Assembly: GCA_003215435.1 (NCBI GenBank)
Contig: QCKJ01000002.1
Coordinates: 186,001-250,000 of the forward strand
Direction of reading: 5' to 3'
DNA from: Prochlorococcus sp. AG-409-M05
Lineage (GTDB): Bacteria; Cyanobacteriota; Cyanobacteriia; PCC-6307; Cyanobiaceae
Length of the DNA: 64,000 bases
The notes below the pieces were generated by a model, which searched no databases, was not told the DNA's origin, and was given only the letters and a program-made list of their open reading frames with translations. Position 1 is the stretch's first letter. The number at the start of each line of letters is the position of its first letter. Both the position numbers and the translations under genes were made by a program. Below are positions 9,745 to 17,932 of this stretch, one piece after another.

Positions 9745-10722
9745 ATGATTAGAATATCTGTTGCGATAGCTACATTTAATGGGGAAAACTATATCGCTGA
9801 ACAATTAAATAGCATTTTAAACCAGACGATGTTGCCAGCAGAAATTATCATTGGAGATGATGGCTCTAATGATAATACAATAGATGTAATCAAGAAATTT
9901 TATCAGACTACAGATATTCCTATTTTACTAACTCGTAACTTATCTAGATTGGGATTCAAAGCGAACTTTGAGGCAACTCTTCAAAGGTGTACTGGGGACA
10001 TCATTTTTCTTGCAGATCAGGATGATTATTGGTATTCAAATAAGATTGAAACTCTTACAAATTTATTGTCTGAAAATGAATCTTCGTGGCTGGCAATTCA
10101 TGATGGAGATCTTGCTGATGGGACACTAGTAAAATCAGGAATTACTAAGTTTGATCAAATAAGACATATTTATGGGAGAAGGTCTAAGCCAAAGACTGGA
10201 GCACTAACAGCTATTAAAAAAAATGCTCTTTCCCTTATACTTCCTTCTTCAGTTCATTACACAAGCCATGATCAATGGCTTCATGATTTTGCAGGTCAAA
10301 TACCAGGTAAGGTTTTAATAATAGAAAGAAGCTTGCAATTGATAAGGAGGCATCAAAGTAACACTAGTTCTACACCAATAAGTTCCCTTCGGAAGGAGTC
10401 TCGGCTTAAATTTCTTTTGAATCATATGGTTGTCCGAACTAAGAACCCAGCTTTAGACAGCCTTTCCCTCAATGAATTTATTGTAAGACGCTTATTAACA
10501 ATCAATCAACAATTAAAAGAAGAATTATATCTATCAACTTCCCAGATCCAAATTACGGTAACCAACTGCAAAAAGAAAATTAACTTTATCAGAATGCGAA
10601 AAAAACTGCAAAGTTTATATTTTCCACTAAGACAAATTAAAGCTTTTTCTCTTTTGCTTCGAGGTGGTTATAGCCAGGATATGTTCCCATGGAATTTTAT
10701 CAAAGATTTTCTTCTAAGTTAA
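9745..10722 (+). CDS. Glycosyltransferase family 2
   Basis: The 325-residue GT-A protein contains ISVAIATFNGENYIAEQL, IIGDDGSNDNTI and FLADQDDYWYSNKIE. The L-A-D-Q-D-D-Y-W form of the metal site is typical of rhamnosyl- and related transferases in O-antigen loci. A purine-rich AAGGAGG lies about 13-20 bases upstream of the ATG at 9745, a usable ribosome-binding site although rather far. The last 70 residues are basic and hydrophobic. The stop is 11 bases from the converging GT2 gene. A small inverted repeat ACTAAA/TTTAGT (10723-10738) between the two stops may end both transcripts, but it is short. Confidence 0.85.
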   Translation: MIRISVAIATFNGENYIAEQLNSILNQTMLPAEIIIGDDGSNDNTIDVIKKFYQTTDIPILLTRNLSRLGFKANFEATLQRCTGDIIFLADQDDYWYSNKIETLTNLLSENESSWLAIHDGDLADGTLVKSGITKFDQIRHIYGRRSKPKTGALTAIKKNALSLILPSSVHYTSHDQWLHDFAGQIPGKVLIIERSLQLIRRHQSNTSSTPISSLRKESRLKFLLNHMVVRTKNPALDSLSLNEFIVRRLLTINQQLKEELYLSTSQIQITVTNCKKKINFIRMRKKLQSLYFPLRQIKAFSLLLRGGYSQDMFPWNFIKDFLLS

Positions 10723-10733
10723 ACTAAAGTTGT

Positions 10734-11711
10734 TTAGTCATTTCTTTTAAGAATAGGCTTTATACCTTTATTTTTTAGAAATATTTTATGAGTCTTAACT
10801 ACCCTCCCTTGGAACATATCTTTTAGTGCTTGGATGCTTCCAAAAAGAAGGCCAAGATAGTAGGGAAAACCCTTTACACTTTTGAACAAGACCCCTCTTT
10901 CTATTATGCCTATTTCACCATGGATACAATACCTGTGATATTTAGAGGATGTTAAAAATTTCTTTTTTGTAGAAAATGACGAGAATACGGGAGCATCTGC
11001 ATATGCAATTGCATATGCTTTCCCCCTTGTATATTCCATTTTTTTTGACCCACTCACTCGGTTTTCGGTTTCTCTACACATTATTTTCATGATCTCTGAG
11101 ATGCAGATGATTTGCATAGGCATAAACTTTGACCAGAAACCGCTTTCAGACATCACTAGGTCTACTTCAGGAAATCTATGTTGACCTATTCTCTTACGTT
11201 TAAATAGAATACACATATCACCATTCATTCCGTACACTTTATCTAATTCGCCCCATGTGCATCGAATTTTTCTGAATGAATCAGAGTTGCTACTTTGGAT
11301 ATTCCCATATACATCACTGCACATACCTATTACTGCTAAGTATTTCTCCTCTAATTCTTCTGGTATTTTATTCCATTCATTAAGTAACTTTTCAATGGAA
11401 TGAGACTTTAGGTAGTCATCTGAATCACACCAAAGTACATAGTCAGTATTTGCTATGTCCATCATTAAGTTGTCAGCACGGCATTTCCCTACCCGACGGT
11501 TGAACCTAGCATATGTAATTTTTATGAGTCCCTCGCAAAGGACCTTTTCCATAAACTCTTTGGTCCCATCATTGGAACCATCATCAACAACTATCCAATA
11601 GATATTCTTGTAAGACTGATCTAGTAGAGATTGATATAGACTCTCTAGGTATTTACATCGATTCCAGGAGCTTGTAAGTATCCCTACTGATGAATTGATT
11701 AAATGGTTCAC
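10734..11711 (-). CDS. Glycosyltransferase family 2
   Basis: This GT-A protein contains VGILTSSWNRCKYLESL, IVVDDGSNDGTKEF and YVLWCDSDDYLK (metal site). No ATG precedes the conserved domain. The frame opens at a TTG at 11726, and a GTG at 11711 is nearer the domain and gives a 325-residue protein; I choose the GTG with little certainty. The MCILFKRKRIG and MSESGFWSK segments resemble glycosyltransferases of glycan-modification loci. It is separated from the ABC transporter gene upstream by about 115 non-coding bases. Its orientation, opposite to its three plus-strand neighbours, fits piecemeal island assembly. Confidence 0.82.
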   Translation of the reverse strand: MNHLINSSVGILTSSWNRCKYLESLYQSLLDQSYKNIYWIVVDDGSNDGTKEFMEKVLCEGLIKITYARFNRRVGKCRADNLMMDIANTDYVLWCDSDDYLKSHSIEKLLNEWNKIPEELEEKYLAVIGMCSDVYGNIQSSNSDSFRKIRCTWGELDKVYGMNGDMCILFKRKRIGQHRFPEVDLVMSESGFWSKFMPMQIICISEIMKIMCRETENRVSGSKKMEYTRGKAYAIAYADAPVFSSFSTKKKFLTSSKYHRYCIHGEIGIIERGVLFKSVKGFPYYLGLLFGSIQALKDMFQGRVVKTHKIFLKNKGIKPILKRND

Positions 11712-11841
11712 AGTTGAATATTGCAACGTTACCTTGAGACTAAATAAATAATACTTGAAGCAGAATCTTCGCCATGCCTATGACCTGAAAGGATTTATCT
11801 TACTCATCGAAGCTCGTGATCATCCATCCATACATATTTAA

Positions 11842-13689
11842 TTATAAGTCACCATTGACTTCATTTAATGGATCTGAGTTGAAGAGGATTTCTTTTGGAG
11901 TACCAGTCTCAGTAATTTTTCCGTCTTCGATTCTGATTAGGTAATCACAACAGGAAAGAGTTTCCATCCTATGACTTATCATTATCAATGTAAGCTCTCT
12001 CTTTAAGACTTCTATCGCTTCAATCACAGCGCTTTCCGTTCCAGTATCAAGAGCACTAGTTGCTTCATCAAAGATTAGTACTTCAGCTTCACGGTATAAA
12101 GCTCTAGCGATACCTATTCGTTGCCTTTGTCCTCCACTTAGTCTGATTCCTCTCTCCCCAACGAATGCTTCGTATTGCCCTTTGCTGCTTTCAATAAAGC
12201 TTTCTATCTGTGCTTTTTTGGCGGCCAACTTTACCTTATTAATGTCAATTTGATCCTTGGGTATTCCGAAGGCAATGTTTTCTTTAATTGTGCTATCAAT
12301 TAAGAATATACTTTGAGGAACTTGTGCTATCGATTTTCTCCAACCTATAGACCTTTCTGGATGATTTCGAGAATACAAATCTTCTCCATCTAAAAGGATC
12401 TTCCCTTCTGTTGGTTCCAATAGACCCATAAGAATATCAACAGTTGTACTTTTACCGCAACCAGTTTTTCCAATTATTCCAACTCGGTCACCTTTTTTAA
12501 TTGTTAAATCAATTCCTTTGAGTACATTTGGCAGATCATCATTATAGCTAAACTTCACATTTTCAAGACGAATTGAATCATTCAAGCCTAATTTATAATT
12601 TGAATTAATTATATCTTGTCCTTCAATTGGTAATTCAAGTATGGCTAAGACATTTAATAGACTCTGTCTGCCGATTTTAGTTTGAGCCCAACCCTCGTAG
12701 ACTTTTTGTGCCATTGGCAGAAGCCTTTGTGCACCTAGTGCCATTGCTCCTAAAATTGGGAGTGCTGTAGCTACACCTTCTTGAAGCACTAGAAAATATC
12801 CAATTAATGCAATTAGGACCATCCCAATTGGTTCAAGTACTAGCCTTGGGTATTGATTAAGAAATGTAGTTTGTGCATTATTCATTCTTGCGGGTAGATC
12901 TGACTTTCTATATAAGTCTATATAAAACTTTTGTTCTCCATTTAGTACTACTTCGCGAATCGCCCCTAATCCTTCCTGGAGAGATTTAAAAATCGCTCTT
13001 GAAAGCTCAGTTGCTTTTATGCCAGCTAACCTTAATCGCTTTTTACTAATATTTATAGCTACAAGATAAGCTATCAGAATTAAAATTCCGGAGCCTAGAG
13101 AAATTGACCAATTTATGATCAGTAATGTTGTAGTTAAGGTGATTAAAGTTAACCCAGAACTTACAAGACTTAGTAGTGGAGTTACCACCGTTCCTAACAC
13201 CGTGGAGCTGTCATTGGTGACAGTATTGATAATTGAACTACTGTTAACTGAAAGGTGGAACTTATATCTTTGAGAAAGAGTGCGCCGATAAGTTTCACAG
13301 CTGATATCTGAACCAATTAGTCCACCAATACGAGCACTCATGTATAGGCATATAAGTCGGATTGCTGCAGATGTAATTGCTGCCAATGCAAAGCAAATAG
13401 TGATAGCTAGGAGTAAATTATCCGGTCCATTGATACCCAATCTTGGCGCCCACATCTGTACAATTGGTTTATTCCATAAACCTTCTGGGTTGGCAAGAAC
13501 TGCTAAAAATGGTAATACTGCAGTAAGGCTTACAGCTTCGGCAAGGCTGCTAATAATCATTACGGCAAGCAAAATGCCTATATCTTTCTTCCTTTTATGG
13601 CTTAGGAATCCCCACAGTTTCACTATTAACCCAACAACCTTTTCATTGGGCTGATTGATTCCAGGAATTAACGAAGATTTAGTACTCAC
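11842..13689 (-). CDS. ABC half-transporter, MsbA/PglK-like lipid-linked glycan flippase
   Basis: The protein has 615 residues, with a six-helix membrane domain (about 35-330) followed by an ATPase domain. Visible motifs are Walker A GKTGCGKST, signature LSGGQRQRIG, Walker B VLIFDEATSALD and the H-loop ISHRM. The membrane-ATPase fusion, the size and the absence of a substrate-binding partner fit an exporter. In this locus there is no Wzx flippase, so a PglK-like role in flipping the lipid-linked repeat unit is likely. It starts with a GTG that overlaps the TGA of the dehydrogenase gene (GTGA), so both are co-translated. Lipid export of MsbA type is the alternative. Confidence 0.85.
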   Translation of the reverse strand: MSTKSSLIPGINQPNEKVVGLIVKLWGFLSHKRKKDIGILLAVMIISSLAEAVSLTAVLPFLAVLANPEGLWNKPIVQMWAPRLGINGPDNLLLAITICFALAAITSAAIRLICLYMSARIGGLIGSDISCETYRRTLSQRYKFHLSVNSSSIINTVTNDSSTVLGTVVTPLLSLVSSGLTLITLTTTLLIINWSISLGSGILILIAYLVAINISKKRLRLAGIKATELSRAIFKSLQEGLGAIREVVLNGEQKFYIDLYRKSDLPARMNNAQTTFLNQYPRLVLEPIGMVLIALIGYFLVLQEGVATALPILGAMALGAQRLLPMAQKVYEGWAQTKIGRQSLLNVLAILELPIEGQDIINSNYKLGLNDSIRLENVKFSYNDDLPNVLKGIDLTIKKGDRVGIIGKTGCGKSTTVDILMGLLEPTEGKILLDGEDLYSRNHPERSIGWRKSIAQVPQSIFLIDSTIKENIAFGIPKDQIDINKVKLAAKKAQIESFIESSKGQYEAFVGERGIRLSGGQRQRIGIARALYREAEVLIFDEATSALDTGTESAVIEAIEVLKRELTLIMISHRMETLSCCDYLIRIEDGKITETGTPKEILFNSDPLNEVNGDL

Positions 13690-15071
13690 AATCTAATAGG
13701 TCCTAGCTCTCTTGGTGCAATTCCCTTCAAGTCTAGAATTATCCCTTCAGGGTCTAGTAGCTTTTCCCATTCATTAGTTGACATTAAGCAAAATTGATTA
13801 TGTGATACGGCTAGGATTACCGCTGTGAAGGTTAGTCCTTTAGGTAACTTGTCTATTACTTTCAAGTTGTATTCTTGAAGCGCTTCATTTGCATTAACAC
13901 AAGGGTCAACAATTAAAGGCTCCATCCCAAAATTACATAGAGAATTAATCACATCAACGACTCTTGTGTTACGTAGGTCTGGGCAATTCTCTTTAAAAGA
14001 AAGTCCTAGAACTAATACCTTTGCTCCGCCAATTACTACTTTTTTCCTGGATAGCGCCACAACAAGTTGTTGCACGATCCAGTTCCCCATACCATCATTA
14101 ATTCTTCTCCCTGCGAGAACAACTTGAGGCAGGTATCCAAGTTGCTCAGCTTTATGAGTTAGATAATAAGGGTCAACACTGATGCAATGCCCTCCAACTA
14201 GGCCTGGACGAAAAGGTAGGAAATTCCATTTTGTACCTGCTGCCTCAAGGACATCAAGTGTATCGACTTCCATCTTTTTAAAGATAATTGCGAGTTCATT
14301 TACTAAGGCAATATTGAGGTCACGTTGGGTGTTCTCAATTACTTTTGCCGCTTCTGCAACTTTTATTGTTGGTGCTAGGTGTGTCCCTGCAGTAATTATT
14401 GACCCGTAAAATTGATCTACCCAATGAGCAGCTTCGGAACTACTTCCACTAGTTACTTTTGTGATTGAGCTTAGCTTATGTTCATTATCACCAGGGTTAA
14501 TACGTTCAGGGCTATAACCACAGGCAAAGTCTCTGTTAAAGATTAGACCAGATACACTTTCGAGGATAGGAACACATATTTCTTCGGTAGCACCGGGATA
14601 AACCGTACTCTCATAAATAACAATTGGAAGACTATAAAGGACATCTTCACTTGCCTTTGCTGCTCTTGTTTTGAGTGCCTTACCAATAGTAGAACTTGCT
14701 TTTTGCAAGGGAGTTAAATCAGGCTTTTTGGCAGAGTCTATAGGCGTTGGGACGGTCACTATGAATACATCTGCTTCTGAAAGCAAGCAGGCGTCACTAC
14801 TGAATTCAAGTTGGGTAGCAGCTTTTAGTTCTTCTGTTTTTGTTTCATTAGTTCGATCAAACCCGTTCTGGAGCTCTTGAAGACGTTGGTTGTCGATGTC
14901 GAAGCCAATTACTCTTCTTTTGAGACTTTCTCCAGTGCGTTGGCAAAGCACTTTCTTGCCAAATTCCACTGCAAGAGGTAATCCCACATACCCAAGTCCA
15001 ATGATTGCAATAGTGCAGTTAGATAGATTTGGGAAAGGAGCTTTTAGGGTATCCACTAATTTATACGTCAT
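13686..15071 (-). CDS. UDP-sugar 6-dehydrogenase (TviB/WbpO type)
   Basis: This 461-residue enzyme oxidises the C6 alcohol of a UDP-hexose or UDP-N-acetylhexosamine to the uronate with two NAD+. The N-terminal Rossmann motif is IIGLGYVGLPLAVEFG. The middle domain has CGYSPERINPGD, and the catalytic Cys lies in VGGHCISVDPYYLT. The long N-terminus and the INPGDNEH form favour the UDP-N-acetylhexosamine dehydrogenase group (TviB, WbpO) over plain Ugd. Its start overlaps the epimerase stop by 11 bases and its stop overlaps the ABC gene start, making a three-gene operon. The two enzymes together point to an acidic hexuronate sugar in the polymer. Confidence 0.88.
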   Translation of the reverse strand: MTYKLVDTLKAPFPNLSNCTIAIIGLGYVGLPLAVEFGKKVLCQRTGESLKRRVIGFDIDNQRLQELQNGFDRTNETKTEELKAATQLEFSSDACLLSEADVFIVTVPTPIDSAKKPDLTPLQKASSTIGKALKTRAAKASEDVLYSLPIVIYESTVYPGATEEICVPILESVSGLIFNRDFACGYSPERINPGDNEHKLSSITKVTSGSSSEAAHWVDQFYGSIITAGTHLAPTIKVAEAAKVIENTQRDLNIALVNELAIIFKKMEVDTLDVLEAAGTKWNFLPFRPGLVGGHCISVDPYYLTHKAEQLGYLPQVVLAGRRINDGMGNWIVQQLVVALSRKKVVIGGAKVLVLGLSFKENCPDLRNTRVVDVINSLCNFGMEPLIVDPCVNANEALQEYNLKVIDKLPKGLTFTAVILAVSHNQFCLMSTNEWEKLLDPEGIILDLKGIAPRELGPIRL

Positions 15072-16083
15072 AAAATTCTCTGTACCAAGAAACGAACCGG
15101 GATACTCCTTGCTTAACAGGTGTGTTTGGTTTGAACCCTGACCATTTTTTTAATGCTTCTGTATTAGCTTCAGTTGCAGGGACATCTCCCGGTTGAATGG
15201 GTAAAAATTCTTTCTTTGCTTTCATCCCTAAAGAATCTTCGATTGCCTCTATGTATTCCATTAGAGGTGTTGGGTTTGAGTTGCCGATATTGAAGACACG
15301 ATGTGGGGCCCAACTGACTGATGGATTTGGATCTTTAGAGTCGAAATTTTTATCTGGGGTCGCTGGCTTATCTAGCAATCTGATTAGACTTTCAATGATG
15401 TCATCTATATATGTGAAGTCACGCATCATTTGACCATTGTTGAATACTTTGATTGGTTCTCCCGAAAGAATTGCTTTTGTGAAAAGGAAGAGGGCCATAT
15501 CGGGTCGCCCCCATGGACCATAGACGGTAAAGAATCGAAGTCCAGTTGCAGGTAATTTAAATAGGTGGCTATAGCTATGAGCAATTAATTCATTTGCTTT
15601 TTTGCTGGCTGCATAAAGACTGACAGGGTGATCCACACTTTGGGTTTCGGTGAATGGCATATTTGTATTCCCTCCATAAACAGAGCTGCTTGAGGCATAT
15701 AAAAGGTTTTTGACTTGATTTTGCCTGCACTCTTCTATGAGATTTCCGAAGCCGACCAAGTTGGCTTGGATATATGCAGCGGGATTTTCAAGTGAGTACC
15801 TCACCCCAGCCTGGGCTGCGAGATTTACCACCTTTTCTGGCTTATAAGTTTTGAATGTGTCTTTCAAGGACTCGCTATCTTCGATCGATGCTTTAACAAG
15901 AGTGAAGGTGGTTTTACTCTCTTTCGCGACAGCCTCTAACTGAGCTACACGTGCTTTTTTGAGTTTTGGATCGTAGTAAGCGTTTAGATTATCTACTCCG
16001 ACAACTGGCGTACTCATTTCAAGAAGTCTTTTGCTGAGGTGGAAGCCAATGAAACCAGCAGCACCAGTAACTAGAACAGTCAT
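15061..16083 (-). CDS. UDP-glucuronate 4-epimerase-like (CapI family)
   Basis: This 340-residue extended SDR enzyme contains VLVTGAAGFIGFHL for NAD binding. VDNLNAYYDPKLKKAR is characteristic of UDP-glucuronate 4-epimerases. The catalytic Y-x-x-x-K is in SLYAASKKANE, and MRDFTYIDDI is a family hallmark. It interconverts UDP-glucuronate and UDP-galacturonate in the cytoplasm. It is the first gene of the minus-strand operon with the dehydrogenase and the ABC transporter. The 411-base non-coding stretch upstream should hold its promoter. A 4-epimerase for UDP-N-acetylated uronates (WbpP-like) is the main alternative, but the Y-Y-D-P segment argues for CapI. Confidence 0.88.
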   Translation of the reverse strand: MTVLVTGAAGFIGFHLSKRLLEMSTPVVGVDNLNAYYDPKLKKARVAQLEAVAKESKTTFTLVKASIEDSESLKDTFKTYKPEKVVNLAAQAGVRYSLENPAAYIQANLVGFGNLIEECRQNQVKNLLYASSSSVYGGNTNMPFTETQSVDHPVSLYAASKKANELIAHSYSHLFKLPATGLRFFTVYGPWGRPDMALFLFTKAILSGEPIKVFNNGQMMRDFTYIDDIIESLIRLLDKPATPDKNFDSKDPNPSVSWAPHRVFNIGNSNPTPLMEYIEAIEDSLGMKAKKEFLPIQPGDVPATEANTEALKKWSGFKPNTPVKQGVSRFVSWYREFYDV

Positions 16084-16494
16084 TTAGAAACTAAGTAAGA
16101 TTGAGTATTGTTTTTGCCATGGACAGATTAAGACTTATTTGTGGTGGATGAGTCCTGAAGCGCATTGAACAGTTTTAGGCTTTTTGAAAGCAGCCAGACG
16201 TTGACTTTCATGGAAACTAAGGCGGCCAACCCTCCCTCCTATGAAATTTCATTAATGGCTTTTATTAGAATATTATAAAAGCTGCCTTTCTTAAAGGCTT
16301 ATTCTTGGATTCTTGTTATTGTAAAAAACTTTGAGTTTGAGACTAATAATTAGTAACAAGTTTGATTTTCGAACCTTACTTGTGACCTATAATGATTTTT
16401 AAGGCTTGAAAAGATTAATTAATTCTTTTGTAGATGTATAGAAGAAGGGATGTCTCTATTGTTGCTTATTGCTTATTTGACTTGATGTTAGTAG
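16084..16494. other. AT-rich non-coding stretch with short palindromes
   Basis: No open frame of useful size crosses this stretch. It contains a perfect 12-base palindrome ATGAAATTTCAT at 16241-16252. A six-base-pair hairpin GCCTTT-CTT-AAAGGC lies at 16284-16298, followed by T-rich DNA on the plus strand. The stretch lies upstream of the minus-strand epimerase operon and should contain its promoter. The palindrome could be an operator; nothing here proves it. Confidence 0.4.
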
Positions 16495-16665
16495 TCAAGA
16501 ATCATTCGTTGAGGATACTTTCCTAATAATTCTGCGTCCTTTAAGTCCTGATTCGGTTGCGCGAGGCTTTTTAGGGGTTTCCCCCACTGTGCTTCCTTGG
16601 AATTCTAAGAGAGTGCCTTTACGTCGCGATTGGGTTGAAATCATTTCAGACAGGCTCTCCGGCAT
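16495..16665 (-). CDS. Possible small basic protein of unknown function
   Basis: I do not recognise this frame. It gives 56 residues from the ATG at 16665 (MPESLSEMISTQSRRKG...) and ends with a strongly basic tail rich in K-K-P-R and K-G-R-R-I-I-R-K. The frame stays open upstream to 16770, which would overlap the start of the wza-like gene on the other strand. For coding: base composition is clearly less AT-rich than the flanking spacer, and amino-acid use looks natural. Against: it is short, there is no strong ribosome-binding site and it is antisense to a gene start. It may be a small nucleic-acid-binding or ribosome-associated protein, but that is only a guess from charge. Confidence 0.45.
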   Translation of the reverse strand: MPESLSEMISTQSRRKGTLLEFQGSTVGETPKKPRATESGLKGRRIIRKVSSTNDS

Positions 16666-16730
16666 ACGGCCAGTAGACTGACCGACTACAATCCGTTCCT
16701 CGCAGCCACTTGGGCGAATAAGTTCCTCAC

Positions 16731-17924
16731 ATGAACAAGGTAAAAGCAAGGAACTTAGGGTTTGCTTCAAGCTGTTTGGCGGCCTTATTTCTGTGTAATT
16801 TGCCAGTAATTCGTGCAGCTAGTGAAGCTGACTTAACTGTTGAATCCTCAATACCTGAGCCTAAAACTTACAAAAGTGGCCTGTATGAGAGTTATATTCT
16901 TGGACCAGGCGACACTATTCAGGTAGAGGTGTTAGATCTTCCTGAATTGTCTGGAGTTTTTTCAATTGGTCCAGATGGATTGGTATATTTGCCTCGCTTA
17001 AGGAGTGTTTTTATTGAAGGACAAACGATAAAGTCCCTTAACAAGTTGCTTACAGATAGATTTAGAGAGTATGTTCAGGAGCCTGAACTATATATCAAAG
17101 TAGTTGGATATAGGCCTATACGTATTTATGTAGGAGGTGAAGTACAGCGTCCTGGTTATTACACATTAATGGGTACGAGAGTTATTGAGAGGGATAAAAG
17201 AATGGGAACCAAGATTCAAATTCCATCAACGACCAGAGCTGATTTCATCCCAAGAGGTTATGGGGAATCAAGTGGATCAACCGATTTACCTCAAGACCAA
17301 GGAAAAACAAATGTTTTTCCTACATTGTTTGATGCTATTCGGGCTAGTCAAGGGTCAACAGCTTATTCAAACCTGTCCAAAGTAAAAATAACAAGAAAAC
17401 GTTCAATTTACAGAGGCGGTGGGAGGATCGGAACAACCGTAAACTTCCTATCAATGATCACCAAAGGAGATGATACACAAAACCTCCGCCTTTTTGATGG
17501 TGATGTTGTTAGAGTCCCTAAATCCAGTATTCCACTTAGGGAGCAATTACTTGAGGCAAGTCAAACAAACTTAAGTCCGCAATTCTTTGAAGTTTTTGTT
17601 AGCGGAAGAGTTAAGTATCCTGGCGCAGTCACCCTTCCTCAGGGATCAAGTTTAAATAAGGCAATCTTGGCTGGTTCTCCTAAAGTTCTTCGGGGAAAGA
17701 TTGAATTTGTACGTTTCACAAAAGGAGGCGATGTTGATCGCAGGGTGTTTAGTTACCAGCCTAATGCTCCAGTATCTGATTATAGAAATCCAATATTAAT
17801 GTCAGGAGATATTGTTAGAGTTCAGGACTCTTTGTTTACGAGCACCTTGGAAATTGTTAATGAGGTTTCTGCACCATTTGTTGGTGTATATTCTCTATAC
17901 AATCTATTTGGATTAGGTAATTAA
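16731..17924 (+). CDS. Wza-type polysaccharide export outer-membrane protein
   Basis: The 397-residue protein has a signal peptide (basic MNKVKARN, hydrophobic core, cleavage near VIRAAS at about residue 30). I see no lipobox Cys at the cleavage site, so it is probably not a lipoprotein, unlike classical Wza. The poly_export domain begins at YILGPGDTIQVEVL, and the SLBB domain at RIYVGGEVQRPGYYTL. A second SLBB-like segment follows near VFVSGRVKYPGAVTLP. These proteins form the channel for polymer through the outer membrane. It is divergent from the minus-strand genes and followed after 8 bases by the chain-length gene, so it heads the wza-wzz-galE operon. Confidence 0.88.
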   Translation: MNKVKARNLGFASSCLAALFLCNLPVIRAASEADLTVESSIPEPKTYKSGLYESYILGPGDTIQVEVLDLPELSGVFSIGPDGLVYLPRLRSVFIEGQTIKSLNKLLTDRFREYVQEPELYIKVVGYRPIRIYVGGEVQRPGYYTLMGTRVIERDKRMGTKIQIPSTTRADFIPRGYGESSGSTDLPQDQGKTNVFPTLFDAIRASQGSTAYSNLSKVKITRKRSIYRGGGRIGTTVNFLSMITKGDDTQNLRLFDGDVVRVPKSSIPLREQLLEASQTNLSPQFFEVFVSGRVKYPGAVTLPQGSSLNKAILAGSPKVLRGKIEFVRFTKGGDVDRRVFSYQPNAPVSDYRNPILMSGDIVRVQDSLFTSTLEIVNEVSAPFVGVYSLYNLFGLGN

Positions 17925-17932
17925 AGATATCT

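Noticed and set aside
9745-11711. Two GT2 genes as recent duplicates
   Set aside because: Apart from the common GT2 motifs the proteins differ in length, metal-site form and C-terminus, so no recent duplication is supported.
16284-16298. Hairpin GCCTTT/AAAGGC as a terminator
   Set aside because: No plus-strand gene ends nearby, so there is nothing obvious to terminate.
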